Of a stretch of 56,876 bases of DNA, positions 1 through 9,586 are shown one piece after another. This stretch comes from an uncultured beta proteobacterium (GTDB lineage Bacteria > Pseudomonadota > Gammaproteobacteria > Burkholderiales > Burkholderiaceae). The DNA is taken from contig CAIMZP010000059.1 in NCBI GenBank assembly GCA_903846025.1, forward strand, positions 79,916 through 136,791. The letters are read 5' to 3'. The position numbers and the translations under genes were made by a program. Numbering within the stretch: the first letter of the stretch is position 1; the number at the start of each line of letters is the position of its first letter. The notes beneath the pieces are model-generated. The model did no database searches, was not told the DNA's origin, and saw nothing but the letters and a program-made list of their open reading frames with translations.

Positions 1-309
1 GATTCAGACTTGGGTTTAAATCCAGCCTCACAGGGTACGATTATCCGCGTTCCAATGCCTGCATTAACCGAAGAACGTCGCCGTGACTTAACTAAAGTCG
101 TAAAAAGCGAGGGTGAAGAAACCAAGATTGCTGTTCGCAACTTACGTCGCGATGCCAACGAGCATTTAAAGCGCCTAACTAAAGATAAAGAAATCTCCGA
201 AGATGAAGAGCGTCGCGCTACTGATGAAATCCAGAAGATGACAGATCGTGCGGTAGTTGATGTTGACAGGATTGTTACCGAAAAAGAGAAAGAGATTATG
301 ACGGTTTAG
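1..309 (+). CDS. frr: Ribosome recycling factor, C-terminal part (5' end outside window)
   Basis: The reading frame is open from base 1 and ends at TAG 307-309, giving the last 102 residues of a protein that is normally about 185 long. The stretch [21 protein letters not shown] is typical of ribosome recycling factor, followed by the charged helix of domain I. The protein acts with EF-G to split post-termination ribosomes in the cytoplasm. It directly precedes uppS, cdsA and dxr, the usual proteobacterial order. The first in-frame start-like codon (TTG at 10) is internal to the gene, not the true start. Confidence 0.95.
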   Translation, partial: DSDLGLNPASQGTIIRVPMPALTEERRRDLTKVVKSEGEETKIAVRNLRRDANEHLKRLTKDKEISEDEERRATDEIQKMTDRAVVDVDRIVTEKEKEIMTV

Positions 310-340
310 TCGTCTAATTCTTTTTCTTTATCCAGTACTT

Positions 341-1114
341 ATGACTCAACACATTAGTTCGACCTTGGTTGTTCCGGAGGTAAGTGCTGTTCCTCGTCAT
401 GTAGCTATTATTATGGATGGCAATGGACGTTGGGCTAGTAAGCGATTCATGCCTAGGGTAGCTGGCCACTCTGAAGGTTTGAGTGCTGTCAAAAAGATTG
501 TGCAAGAATGTCGTCGACTTGGTGTTGAGTATTTAACTGTCTTTGCATTTAGTTCTGAGAACTGGCGTCGCCCACCAGAAGAAGTAGGGTTTTTAATGAA
601 ACTCTTTTTAAAATCTCTCAAGAACGAAGTTTCACGATTAGCTGAAAACGATATTTCTCTTCGGTTAATCGGCGATCTGAGCCGCTTTGATTCTACTATC
701 CAAGAGATGGTGGATTTCTCCGAGAAAAAAACAGCCGCCTGTAAAAGTCTCACATTTACTATTGCGGCTAACTATGGTGGTCGCTGGGATATTTTGCAAG
801 CAATGCGTAAATGCTTGGTGGCTTACCCAGATTTAAAGCCTGAACAAGTTACTGAGGAATTGATTCAGCCTCATTTATCAATGGCTTATGCTCCAGAGCC
901 AGATTTATTTATTCGCACTGGTGGAGAGCAGAGGGTTAGCAATTTTTTGTTGTGGCAATTGGCATATACAGAGCTGTACTTTACGGATATATTGTGGCCC
1001 GACTTTGATGAGGCGCAACTACACAAGGCTTTCGAATGGTTTAGCCAGCGAGAACGCCGCTTTGGCCGAACGAGCGCCCAACTCGCCACCCAGGTAATGA
1101 GTGATGCTGTCTAA
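341..1114 (+). CDS. uppS: Isoprenyl transferase (undecaprenyl diphosphate synthase)
   Basis: This cis-prenyltransferase builds undecaprenyl diphosphate, the lipid carrier for peptidoglycan and other envelope glycans, from isopentenyl and farnesyl diphosphates. The N-terminal motif HVAIIMDGNGRWA (residues about 20-32) contains the catalytic Asp26. The C-terminal signature RTGGEQRVSNFLLWQ is also present. The 257-residue length is normal for the family. The gene lies 31 bases after frr and 21 bases before cdsA, so it is probably cotranscribed with them. No strong Shine-Dalgarno sequence precedes the ATG at 341, but the next ATG (Met25) lies inside the conserved motif. Confidence 0.96.
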   Translation: MTQHISSTLVVPEVSAVPRHVAIIMDGNGRWASKRFMPRVAGHSEGLSAVKKIVQECRRLGVEYLTVFAFSSENWRRPPEEVGFLMKLFLKSLKNEVSRLAENDISLRLIGDLSRFDSTIQEMVDFSEKKTAACKSLTFTIAANYGGRWDILQAMRKCLVAYPDLKPEQVTEELIQPHLSMAYAPEPDLFIRTGGEQRVSNFLLWQLAYTELYFTDILWPDFDEAQLHKAFEWFSQRERRFGRTSAQLATQVMSDAV

Positions 1115-1135
1115 TTATTTCAACTTAAGTACCTC

Positions 1136-1963
1136 ATGCTAAAAACCCGAATTATTACCGCCACCATTCTATTGACGGTTCTTTTGCCAATCATGTTTTT
1201 ATTGCCCGCTTATTACTTGGGCGCTTTCTTTTTAATTGCTTTAATTGCTGCTGCTTGGGAGTGGAGCAGATTGATTGCTCCTGATGCCAAGTTGGCCGCA
1301 TGGCTCTATGCCTTATTTTGTCTTTTAATTATTTTATTTTTATTGGGGATTGAAACTCCGACATGGCCATTTGCTTTGCTGGTTTTAGCGGTTGTTTTTT
1401 GGTTCTTTGTTGCCCCATTTATTTTGGCCAAAGGAATAAATCTATCTTTAGTAAAGCTTAGGCCTTTCTACAGTATTTTGGGCTTAATTCTATTGCCCGC
1501 CACTTGGTTTTCCCTAGTATTTTTACGGGACTTGGGCTTAATCTTTTTGCTTACCAGCATGGGTCTTGTCTGGATAGCAGACATCGGCGCTTATTTTGTT
1601 GGCAAGGCTTTTGGAAGGCATAAATTAGCCGCACAGATTAGTCCAGGGAAATCAATTGAGGGTGCTATAGGCGGTTTAGTACTTTGCTATTTATATGCTC
1701 TTTTATGTACTTTGTATTTGCCATTTGAGAATTCCATCTTTGGGGCATGGGCCATTCGTTTTGGATGGATCCCCATGTTCTTGATGGTGACTGTCTTGAC
1801 CGTATTTAGTATCTTTGGTGATTTATTTGAGTCTCAGTTCAAGCGTTTAGCTGGTGTCAAAGATAGTAGTTTTTTATTACCAGGGCATGGTGGTGTACTG
1901 GATCGGGTTGATGCATTGCTACCGGTAATGCCGATTGCCGCTTTGTTGGCTGGATTTATTTAA
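1136..1963 (+). CDS. cdsA: Phosphatidate cytidylyltransferase
   Basis: The enzyme makes CDP-diacylglycerol from CTP and phosphatidic acid at the inner membrane, the branch point for all phospholipids. The 275-residue protein is almost entirely hydrophobic, with several membrane segments. Near the C-terminus (about residues 233-260) it carries the CDP-alcohol signature, seen as SQFKRLAGVKDSS followed by LPGHGGVLDRVDA. The stop codon overlaps the dxr start by one base (TAATG), indicating translational coupling. Confidence 0.95.
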   Translation: MLKTRIITATILLTVLLPIMFLLPAYYLGAFFLIALIAAAWEWSRLIAPDAKLAAWLYALFCLLIILFLLGIETPTWPFALLVLAVVFWFFVAPFILAKGINLSLVKLRPFYSILGLILLPATWFSLVFLRDLGLIFLLTSMGLVWIADIGAYFVGKAFGRHKLAAQISPGKSIEGAIGGLVLCYLYALLCTLYLPFENSIFGAWAIRFGWIPMFLMVTVLTVFSIFGDLFESQFKRLAGVKDSSFLLPGHGGVLDRVDALLPVMPIAALLAGFI

Positions 1964-3153
1964 TGTCCACAAAGAGAATTGCTATTTTGGGAAGCACGGG
2001 CTCTATCGGGGTTAATACTTTAGATGTCATTCGTTTGCACCCAGAGCGCTTTAAGGTAGTGGCCTTAACTGGAGCAACACAGATTGATCGGCTGGCAGAT
2101 CAATGCGCCGAGTTTAATCCTTTGATTGCTGTAGTTTCAGATGAAATGGGGGCTTTGCGGTTACGTAAGTTGCTAGTCGAAAAGAATCTAGCCACTCAAG
2201 TACTTTCCGGCCCACAAGCTTTGGTAACTGCCATAACGGATTCTGATTGCGATATCGTGATGGCTGCTATTGTGGGTGCAGCAGGCTTAGTTCCTGCCTT
2301 GGCAGCTGCGCAAGCTGGTAAACGGGTTTTGCTAGCCAATAAGGAGGCGCTGGTAATGTCTGGCGACTTATTTATGCAGGCAATTCGATCTGGAGGGGGT
2401 GAATTACTCCCCATTGATAGTGAGCATAATGCGATCTTTCAGTGCCTACCAGAACACTTTTTTAAGACTCCTAAGACTCATTATGGGGTGGAGGAACTTT
2501 GGCTTACCGCTTCTGGCGGACCCTTTAGGGATATGCCCATAGTAGATTTAGTAAAGATCACGCCTGAGCAAGCTTGCGCGCACCCTAACTGGGTGATGGG
2601 CAGAAAAATTTCGGTTGATTCGGCGACGATGATGAATAAAGGTCTTGAGGTAATCGAAGCCTTTTGGTTATTTGGTTTGCCACTTGAAAAAATTAAAGTT
2701 TTCATTCATCCGCAAAGTGTTGTGCATTCCATGGTGCGTTATCTTGACGGTTCAGTTTTAGCGCAAATGGGGCAGCCTGATATGCGCACACCAATTGCCT
2801 ATGGGCTGGCATGGCCCGATAGGATTACTGCAGGAGTACCCGCTTTAAGCTTGAGTCAGATGGCTCATTTGAGCTTTTCGGAGCCAGATTTAAATCAGTT
2901 TCCATGTCTTGCGCTAGCCTTTTCAGCCGCCAAAGCTGGGGGGACCGCTCCAGCTATTTTAAACGCAGCCAATGAGGTTGCTGTTGCCGCCTTTCTTGAT
3001 GACGGCCTGCCATATCTGCAGATACCCATAATTGTGGAGAAGACTCTTAGCAGCATTCAATCTTTTACTGCAAGCTCACTTGAAGTCATTCTCGAAGCGG
3101 ATACTAAAGCTAGGGAAGTAGCTAGAAATTGCATTCGTCAGAATTTACTCTAG
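1963..3153 (+). CDS. dxr: 1-deoxy-D-xylulose 5-phosphate reductoisomerase
   Basis: This is the first committed enzyme of the MEP isoprenoid pathway: NADPH-dependent conversion of DXP to MEP. The N-terminal nucleotide-binding motif GSTGSIGVNTLDV is at residues about 10-22. NKEALVMSG, the metal-binding segment LPIDSEHNAIFQCL and the substrate loop ASGGPFR follow in the family order. The length of 396 residues is normal. Its product ultimately feeds uppS in the same run of genes. Confidence 0.97.
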   Translation: MSTKRIAILGSTGSIGVNTLDVIRLHPERFKVVALTGATQIDRLADQCAEFNPLIAVVSDEMGALRLRKLLVEKNLATQVLSGPQALVTAITDSDCDIVMAAIVGAAGLVPALAAAQAGKRVLLANKEALVMSGDLFMQAIRSGGGELLPIDSEHNAIFQCLPEHFFKTPKTHYGVEELWLTASGGPFRDMPIVDLVKITPEQACAHPNWVMGRKISVDSATMMNKGLEVIEAFWLFGLPLEKIKVFIHPQSVVHSMVRYLDGSVLAQMGQPDMRTPIAYGLAWPDRITAGVPALSLSQMAHLSFSEPDLNQFPCLALAFSAAKAGGTAPAILNAANEVAVAAFLDDGLPYLQIPIIVEKTLSSIQSFTASSLEVILEADTKAREVARNCIRQNLL

Positions 3154-3167
3154 ATGGTTAATATTTA

Positions 3168-4301
3168 GTGCAAGTGCTCATTACCATTGCCGCATTTTTA
3201 CTAACTTTGGGGGTATTGGTTTGCTTTCATGAGTGTGGGCACTTTTTTGCGGCACGGTTTTGTAGGGTAAAAGTGCTTCGCTTTGCTTTAGGCTTTGGAA
3301 AGCCTCTTTTTACCCATTATGCTAAAAATGGAACTGAGTGGGTGATTGCCTCGATTCCATTGGGTGGTTATGTCAAATTATTGGATGGTCGAGATAAGCA
3401 GCAGGTAATTTCTTCTACCGAAAAAAAACAGGCATTCGATGAGAAGTCTCTCTGGCAAAGATCTTTTATTGTGGCAGCTGGGCCACTAGCTAACTTTCTT
3501 CTATCAATCCTCTTATTTGCAGTAATTTATATGAGTGGGGTGCCTCAGTTACCTGCCCGCCTTCAGACGCCTCCGGAAAATTCCCTAGCTTCCCGTTTCG
3601 GGGTGGTGGCCGGTGATCAGGTGGTGGGTTGGAAAAATATTCCCGATAACCTTACTGGCTTACCGTTTTATGGCGAATTCGATGCCGTTCCGAGTTGGAA
3701 TGCGTTGCGTTGGCAGTTGCTTGATGCGCTTACGGGAGATCAGGGCTTTGCTCTTGAATTTCGGGGTATAAAAGGGGACCATTTTGTGAAAGTGTTCCCA
3801 AAGAATGATTTGCCGCTAACCCGCCCTGAATTAGACCCTTTTCAAGCGTTGGGTATTCTTCCTCAGATGACCCCTCCAAATAACTGGACAGAACTTAAGT
3901 TGGGCCCTATGGATGCCTTGGGTTTTGCAACCAAAAGGGTGTACCTTATTACCAAAGTATCGGTTCGACTAATGGGTGGATTATTTACTGGCAGCACCTC
4001 AATTAAACAGCTTGGGGGCCCCTTAAGCATTGCGGATATGGCTGGGAAGTCTGCGCAGATTGGTTGGCAACCCTTTCTAGCCTTTTTAGCGCTCATGAGT
4101 ATCAGCATTGGCTTGCTAAACTTGGTGCCCTTGCCAATGCTAGATGGGGGTCAGCTACTGTATGATGCATGGGAGTTGGTTGTTGGTAGGCGAATTTCGA
4201 TTTCGATCCAAGAAATACTCCAAAAAGTGGGTTTTTTCTTGCTCATATCACTTTCCTTGCTGGCCTTGTTTAACGATTTACAACGCTACCTTTCGCCTTG
4301 A
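3168..4301 (+). CDS. rseP: Site-2 zinc metalloprotease RseP, short form with one PDZ region
   Basis: This inner-membrane intramembrane protease normally cuts RseA and remnant signal peptides. The zinc motif is HECGH at residues 21-25 in the first membrane segment, and the second metal motif is LVPLPMLDGGQLLYD near the C-terminus. The start is GTG at 3168. The protein has 377 residues, whereas the E. coli protein has about 450 with two PDZ domains. Here one PDZ-like region (roughly residues 130-205) is recognisable, followed by a short linker that does not look like PDZ2. The stop overlaps the TTG start of bamA (TTGA). Confidence 0.9.
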   Translation: MQVLITIAAFLLTLGVLVCFHECGHFFAARFCRVKVLRFALGFGKPLFTHYAKNGTEWVIASIPLGGYVKLLDGRDKQQVISSTEKKQAFDEKSLWQRSFIVAAGPLANFLLSILLFAVIYMSGVPQLPARLQTPPENSLASRFGVVAGDQVVGWKNIPDNLTGLPFYGEFDAVPSWNALRWQLLDALTGDQGFALEFRGIKGDHFVKVFPKNDLPLTRPELDPFQALGILPQMTPPNNWTELKLGPMDALGFATKRVYLITKVSVRLMGGLFTGSTSIKQLGGPLSIADMAGKSAQIGWQPFLAFLALMSISIGLLNLVPLPMLDGGQLLYDAWELVVGRRISISIQEILQKVGFFLLISLSLLALFNDLQRYLSP

Positions 4302-6646
4302 ATTCTCTAAACATCTCTTTTAGTGTCGTAACCCGATTCCTCGCACAAGTTGCCTTAGTTGTGGCAACTTGTCTATGTGTAAACGCCCAGGCTGCTGATT
4401 CTTTTGTAATTAAAGATATCCGCATTGAGGGATTACAGCGCGTTGAGCCTGGCACAGTCTTTAGTTATTTACCAGTTCAAGTGGGCGATACTTTTACTCA
4501 AGAGAAAGGGGCCGAGGCAATTAAAGCCTTGTACGGTACCGGCTTCTTTAGGGATGTGCAAATTCAAGCTCAGGGAGACGTCCTGATTGTGATTGTTGAA
4601 GAGCGCCCTACGATTTCTCGGATTGAATTTACAGGCATGAAGGAATTTGACCAAGAGATTGTCCGTAAATCACTAAAAGCGGTGGGTGTAGCAGAAGCGC
4701 GTTTTTATGACAAAGCGCTGATTGATAAAGCTGAGCAAGAATTAAAGCGACAGTACGTTGGCAAGGGAATGTATGCCGCAGAGGTAGTGGCTACCGTGAC
4801 TCCTGTTGAGCGCAACCAAGTAGCAATCTATTTCAATATCGATGAAGGTCCTGTAGCCAAGATTCAAGAAATCAATTTTATTGGTAACAATGTTTTTAGC
4901 GAAAGCACTCTCAAAAGTGAAATGCAGCTAAAGACTGGGGGTTGGTTATCTTGGTATAGCAAGGATAATCTCTATTCAAAGCAGAAGTTAACGGCCGATT
5001 TAGAGAATATTCGATCTTATTATCTGAATCGTGGTTATCTTGAATTTGTCATTGAATCCACCCAAGTGTCAATTACCCCAGATAAAAAAGGCATTTATCT
5101 TACTATTAGCATCCGTGAAGGCAATAAATTCATCGTAAAAGATGTCCGCCTTGCCGGAGAGTTGCTTGGTAAAGAGGCTGAATTACTTCAGCTGGTGACC
5201 CTCAAGCCTGGTGATACATTCTCTTCCTCGAAGTTAACCGAGAGCACCAAGGCGATTGCGGGAATCTTAGGCTCTTATGGCTATGCTTTTGCCACGATTA
5301 ATCCCCAGCCTGATATCCGTCGTGAGCTTAGCGAGGTAGACCTTACTCTGGTAGTTGATCCAGGGCGCCGCGTCTATGTTCGTAAAGTAGATGTGACTGG
5401 TAATGCAAAAACTCGCGATATGGTTATCCGTCGTGAAATGCGCCAATTTGAAAGCGCCTGGTTTGACAGCGATAAGATTGATTTGTCCAAGAAGCGCTTA
5501 GGGCGCTTGGGATACTTTACCGAAACCGATATTACTACCCAAGATGTGCCTGGGTCTCCCGATCAGGTGGATGTAAATGTCAAGGTTACTGAAAAGCCAA
5601 CGGGCTCGGTAACTTTAGGCGCCGGATTCTCCTCGACTGAGAAGTTAATTCTGTCTGCTGGTATTAATCAAGACAATGCCTTCGGTACTGGCACTGCAAT
5701 TGGTTTGAATGCTTCAGTCGGCAAGATCAATCAGAATTTAACGCTATCGCAATATGACCCCTATTTTACGGAAGAGGGGATTAGTCGTTATACCGATTTG
5801 TACTATCGCTCATCCAAACCACTGTATTACGTAGGGGATCCAGATTATCAAATTAAGTCTGTAGGATCCAATATCAAGTTTGGTGTTCCGTATACCGAAG
5901 TAGACCGAGTTTTCTTTGGAACTGGCGTTGAGGTTTTCCAAATCAACACTACAGTTAATACGCCACAACCCTATCTAAGTTATGCCCAAAGTTATGGCGC
6001 TGCTTATCCAGGTTACCCCGCTACATTAAATACTTACAACGTCCCATTAACAGTTGGCTGGTCTAGAGATGGTCGCGACAGTGCGCTGATTCCATCGGAT
6101 GGATCTTTGCAGCAGCTATCAGGAGAGGTTGGAACCCCTGCTGGCAATATGACCTTTTATCGAATATTTGGCCAGTATCAGAAATATCACTCTTTCTCAA
6201 AGGGAAATATCTTGTCCTTTAATGGTGAGGTTGGTTACGGACAGGCCTATGGATCGAATCCATTCCCAATTACTAAAAACTACTATGTCGGTGGTATTGG
6301 CTCAGTACGGGGATACTCTCCAGGATCTTTAGGGCCTACTTATTACAACACCCTAACTGGTGCCAATCAGCCAGTTGGTGGTCAATCCAAGATTGTCACC
6401 AATGTTGAATATACCGTTCCAGTTCCGGGCTCTGGGACCGATAAGACCTTGCGAATGTTTACTTTCGTTGATGGCGGTAACGTTTATGGTCAAAACATCA
6501 ATCTAGTATTGCGATATTCTTATGGCTTAGGCATATCATGGATATCACCGCTGGGTCCGCTAAAATTCAGCTACGGTATTCCGATCCATGCTTTACCAAC
6601 AGATAATATTCAGCGTTTGCAGTTCCAAGTCGGTACAGCGTTTTAA
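4298..6646 (+). CDS. bamA: Outer membrane protein assembly factor BamA
   Basis: BamA is the central Omp85 component of the machine that folds beta-barrel proteins into the outer membrane. The protein has 782 residues. A signal peptide ends near NAQAADS (about residue 32), followed by five POTRA repeats and a C-terminal barrel. Barrel evidence includes the loop-6 motif VRGYSPGSLGP and the terminal phenylalanine in FQVGTAF. The start is TTG at 4298, inside the rseP stop codon, and is the start that leaves a complete signal peptide. The downstream skp, lpxD, fabZ, lpxA and lpxB form the classic envelope operon. Confidence 0.95.
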   Translation: MNSLNISFSVVTRFLAQVALVVATCLCVNAQAADSFVIKDIRIEGLQRVEPGTVFSYLPVQVGDTFTQEKGAEAIKALYGTGFFRDVQIQAQGDVLIVIVEERPTISRIEFTGMKEFDQEIVRKSLKAVGVAEARFYDKALIDKAEQELKRQYVGKGMYAAEVVATVTPVERNQVAIYFNIDEGPVAKIQEINFIGNNVFSESTLKSEMQLKTGGWLSWYSKDNLYSKQKLTADLENIRSYYLNRGYLEFVIESTQVSITPDKKGIYLTISIREGNKFIVKDVRLAGELLGKEAELLQLVTLKPGDTFSSSKLTESTKAIAGILGSYGYAFATINPQPDIRRELSEVDLTLVVDPGRRVYVRKVDVTGNAKTRDMVIRREMRQFESAWFDSDKIDLSKKRLGRLGYFTETDITTQDVPGSPDQVDVNVKVTEKPTGSVTLGAGFSSTEKLILSAGINQDNAFGTGTAIGLNASVGKINQNLTLSQYDPYFTEEGISRYTDLYYRSSKPLYYVGDPDYQIKSVGSNIKFGVPYTEVDRVFFGTGVEVFQINTTVNTPQPYLSYAQSYGAAYPGYPATLNTYNVPLTVGWSRDGRDSALIPSDGSLQQLSGEVGTPAGNMTFYRIFGQYQKYHSFSKGNILSFNGEVGYGQAYGSNPFPITKNYYVGGIGSVRGYSPGSLGPTYYNTLTGANQPVGGQSKIVTNVEYTVPVPGSGTDKTLRMFTFVDGGNVYGQNINLVLRYSYGLGISWISPLGPLKFSYGIPIHALPTDNIQRLQFQVGTAF

Positions 6647-6664
6647 TTGTTTAAGGAAAGTGTT

Positions 6665-7192
6665 ATGAAGCTTCGTCAATCTTCCAAATGGATTTCATTG
6701 GGCTTAATTGCCTTCTCGGCTGTAATTGCAATGCCACAGGCAATTGCACAAGATGCCGGTTCGCGCATTGGGGCTGTTAACGTAGAAAAAGTATTTAATG
6801 AATCCAATTTGGCAAAACAAAGTCAGACTAGATTACAAAATGAATTTGCTAAGCGCCAAAATGAGTTACGTGATTCAGCACAAAAAATTAAGACTTCTGC
6901 TGAAAAGCTAGATCGCGATGCTGCGGTGATGAATGAGGCAGAACGTGTCCGTCGTCAACGTGAATTAGCTGATCAAGATCGTGAGCTCCAACGCAAGCAG
7001 CGCGAATATACCGAAGACTTGAATCAAAGAAACTTTGAAGAGCGCGGTAAGGTTGCTGAAAAGGCGAATATCGCGCTCAAGCAAGTTGCTGAGCAGAGAA
7101 AGTTGGACGTGATTGTCCAGGATCCAGCTTATGCAAATCCCAAGGTTGATGTCACTGATGATGTCATCAAGGCATTAAATAGTCTGAAATAA
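6665..7192 (+). CDS. skp: Periplasmic chaperone Skp/OmpH
   Basis: This 175-residue periplasmic holdase carries unfolded outer-membrane proteins to the Bam complex. The ATG at 6665 follows a good ribosome binding site (AAGGAAAG, 6653-6660) and starts a typical signal peptide ending at AIAQDA. An in-frame TTG at 6647 has no such site and would only prepend six residues. The mature part begins [14 protein letters not shown], then a long charged helical region rich in Q, R, E and K that would form the Skp tentacle coiled coils. It sits directly between bamA and lpxD. Confidence 0.93.
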   Translation: MKLRQSSKWISLGLIAFSAVIAMPQAIAQDAGSRIGAVNVEKVFNESNLAKQSQTRLQNEFAKRQNELRDSAQKIKTSAEKLDRDAAVMNEAERVRRQRELADQDRELQRKQREYTEDLNQRNFEERGKVAEKANIALKQVAEQRKLDVIVQDPAYANPKVDVTDDVIKALNSLK

Positions 7193-7197
7193 GCCGT

Positions 7198-8265
7198 ATG
7201 CCCACCGCCATCGAGCTGGCCGAACAGTTTCAAGCAAGCTTGGTGGGGGAGGCCTCCATTGCATTTAGGGGCCTCGCTCCTTTGGAGCAAGCGCAAGCAG
7301 ATCAAATATCCTTTCTTTCAAATCCGCTCTACCGCCAACAAGCAAATAACAGTGCTGCTGGTGCGTTAATTGTTAGCAAAACAGACTTAGATTTTCTTCA
7401 GGCAAGTCCCGGCATACATTCTGCTAAGAGGGTCTATTTCTTGGCTCAAAATCCATATGCGATGTTTGCCAGAATGGCGCAGCATTTTGCAAGAATATCA
7501 GCCCCCATTTATGCTCCAGGCGTTCATCCTAGCGCAGTGATAGACCCTACGGCTATCATTCCCTCATCATGTCATATTGGTCCATTTGTGCAAATCGGGC
7601 CCGATGTCAAATTGGGTGAGCGAGTATGTATTTTGGCGGGTAGCTCTATTTCTAGGGCCTGTGCAATTGGTGCTGATACAGTGATTTATCCTCATGTTTC
7701 CATTTACTACGGCAGCATGATTGGTGAGCGATGCACTATTCATAGTGGGGTAGTTATTGGGGCCGATGGCTTTGGATTTGCCCCTGACTTTTCTGCTACT
7801 GGGGGGGAGTGGGTGAAAATTCCACAAACTGGTAGCGTTACCATAGGTAATGATGTTGAAATTGGCGCATCTACCACTATTGACCGTGGGGCAATGAATA
7901 ATACGGTCATTGGCTCAGGTACAAAAATTGACAATCAAGTGCAAATTGCACACAACGTTGTTATTGGCAATTGTTGTGTCGTGGCTGGGTGCGCGGCGAT
8001 TTCAGGCAGCACTAAGATTGGTAATTTCTGCATTATTGGCGGCGCAGCGAATTTTGCGGGTCATTTGACCATTGCTGATAGGACAACCATTTCTGGTAAC
8101 ACCTCCATAATTCGCTCTATTACCGAGCCAGGACAGCATTACACCGGCGTTTATCCCTCCATGCTTCATAGTGTTTGGGAGAAAAATGCCGCAATTCTTC
8201 GCGGGCTAGATAAAATACGTCAACGCTTACGTTTATTGGAAAAAGATAGTAATACCAAGTCGTAA
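7198..8265 (+). CDS. lpxD: UDP-3-O-(3-hydroxyacyl)glucosamine N-acyltransferase
   Basis: LpxD performs the third step of lipid A synthesis, adding a 3-hydroxyacyl chain to the amino group of UDP-acylglucosamine from acyl-ACP. The 355-residue protein has the N-terminal uridine-binding domain, then a left-handed beta helix of hexapeptide repeats from about residue 105. The catalytic His region is seen as [11 protein letters not shown] charged C-terminal helix ([15 protein letters not shown]) would bind acyl-ACP. The ATG lies five bases after the skp stop. Confidence 0.95.
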   Translation: MPTAIELAEQFQASLVGEASIAFRGLAPLEQAQADQISFLSNPLYRQQANNSAAGALIVSKTDLDFLQASPGIHSAKRVYFLAQNPYAMFARMAQHFARISAPIYAPGVHPSAVIDPTAIIPSSCHIGPFVQIGPDVKLGERVCILAGSSISRACAIGADTVIYPHVSIYYGSMIGERCTIHSGVVIGADGFGFAPDFSATGGEWVKIPQTGSVTIGNDVEIGASTTIDRGAMNNTVIGSGTKIDNQVQIAHNVVIGNCCVVAGCAAISGSTKIGNFCIIGGAANFAGHLTIADRTTISGNTSIIRSITEPGQHYTGVYPSMLHSVWEKNAAILRGLDKIRQRLRLLEKDSNTKS

Positions 8266-8332
8266 TCGAGGGATTTATAAACCCATTCCCAAGCAATTTT
8301 TATTATTTACATTTTTCTACGCAGGTAATCAT

Positions 8333-8782
8333 ATGAGTAAAGCAGCTGCAATCGATATCAACCAGATTATGAAGTTGCTGCCACACCGGTACCCATTCCT
8401 CTTGGTGGATCGTGTATTAGAGTTTTCGCCCAAAGGAAGTATTACTGCGATTAAAAACGTCACAATTAATGAGCCATTTTTTCAAGGTCATTTTCCAGAC
8501 TACCCAGTAATGCCTGGGGTGTTGATTATCGAAGCATTGGCGCAGACTGCTGCATTGCTTACCTTTTCCGAGGAAAAGCAAGAGGATGCCGTTTACTATT
8601 TTGCGGGCATTGATGGTGCGCGCTTTAAAAAACCGGTGGTACCAGGGGATCAATTAGTGATGGTGGCTACATATCAACGCGAAAAAGCAGGAATTTATAA
8701 ATTCCACGTCAAGGCAACTGTAGACGGAGAACTTGCTGCTGAGGCTGATATCACCTGTGCTGTGCGCACGAAAGGGGTGTAA
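8333..8782 (+). CDS. fabZ: 3-hydroxyacyl-ACP dehydratase FabZ
   Basis: FabZ dehydrates 3-hydroxyacyl-ACP in fatty acid elongation and competes with LpxA/LpxD for the same substrate, which explains its place in the lipid A operon. The hot-dog-fold protein has 149 residues, with [11 protein letters not shown] at about 18-28. The catalytic pair is His53 and Glu67 in [20 protein letters not shown]. The 67 bases before it contain no convincing terminator or promoter. The stop overlaps the lpxA ATG by one base. Confidence 0.97.
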   Translation: MSKAAAIDINQIMKLLPHRYPFLLVDRVLEFSPKGSITAIKNVTINEPFFQGHFPDYPVMPGVLIIEALAQTAALLTFSEEKQEDAVYYFAGIDGARFKKPVVPGDQLVMVATYQREKAGIYKFHVKATVDGELAAEADITCAVRTKGV

Positions 8783-9579
8783 TGACTCGGATTCATGCAT
8801 CTGCTGTAGTCGACAGCAAGGCAGAAATAGCCAGCGATGTTGAAATTGGCCCTTATTCCATCATTGGACCCAATGTAAAGATTGGCGCTGCTACGAAGAT
8901 AGGGTCACACACTGTGATCGAGGGTTATACCAGTATCGGTAAAGAAAATAGTTTTGCCCATTTTGCTGCAATTGGGGGTGTCCCGCAGGATATGAAATAT
9001 CGTGGAGAGCCTACTCAACTGATTATTGGCGATCGAAATACGATTCGTGAATTCACAACCATTCATACCGGAACTGCGCAGGATGAAGGCATTACTCGTA
9101 TTGGTAATGACAACTGGATTATGGCTTATGTGCATATTGCACATGATTGTCAGATCGGTAATCATACAATCTTCTCAAGCAATGCCCAGATCGCTGGCCA
9201 TGTTCAGGTACATGACTGGGCAATTATGGGTGGCATGTCAGGCGTTCATCAATTTGTGCGTATTGGTCAACATGCAATGCTGGGCGGTGCATCTGCTTTA
9301 GTTCAAGATATTCCACCATTTGTGATCGCTGCAGGTGATAAGGCCTCACCTCATGGGGTGAATGTGGAAGGGCTTAAGCGTAGAGGCTTCTCAAGCGAAA
9401 CCATCACTGCACTTCGCCAAGCTTATAAGGTGCTTTATAAGGACGGCCTGAGCTTTGAAGAGGCTAAAGTGGAGATTCAGAAGATGGTGGTAGCACATGC
9501 TGCTGATTTAGCTACTGCAGAAAAGCTAGCAGAGTTTCATGACTTTATTGCCGCATCGACACGCGGCATTATTCGTTAA
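8782..9579 (+). CDS. lpxA: UDP-N-acetylglucosamine O-acyltransferase
   Basis: LpxA performs the first acylation of lipid A synthesis. The 265-residue protein consists of hexapeptide repeats forming a left-handed beta helix, then a C-terminal helical domain. The catalytic histidine is His121 in [12 protein letters not shown], matching the family's VHIAHD motif. The start overlaps the fabZ stop (TAATG). Confidence 0.96.
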   Translation: MTRIHASAVVDSKAEIASDVEIGPYSIIGPNVKIGAATKIGSHTVIEGYTSIGKENSFAHFAAIGGVPQDMKYRGEPTQLIIGDRNTIREFTTIHTGTAQDEGITRIGNDNWIMAYVHIAHDCQIGNHTIFSSNAQIAGHVQVHDWAIMGGMSGVHQFVRIGQHAMLGGASALVQDIPPFVIAAGDKASPHGVNVEGLKRRGFSSETITALRQAYKVLYKDGLSFEEAKVEIQKMVVAHAADLATAEKLAEFHDFIAASTRGIIR

Positions 9580-9586
9580 GGCTAGG

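Noticed and set aside
397..753. 118-codon open frame on the minus strand inside uppS
   Set aside because: It is fully covered by a well-conserved gene in another frame and encodes no recognisable motif.
9539..9586. ATG 9539 as the start of lpxB
   Set aside because: It would overlap lpxA by 41 bases and add residues not found in the family; TTG starts right after lpxA are preferred.
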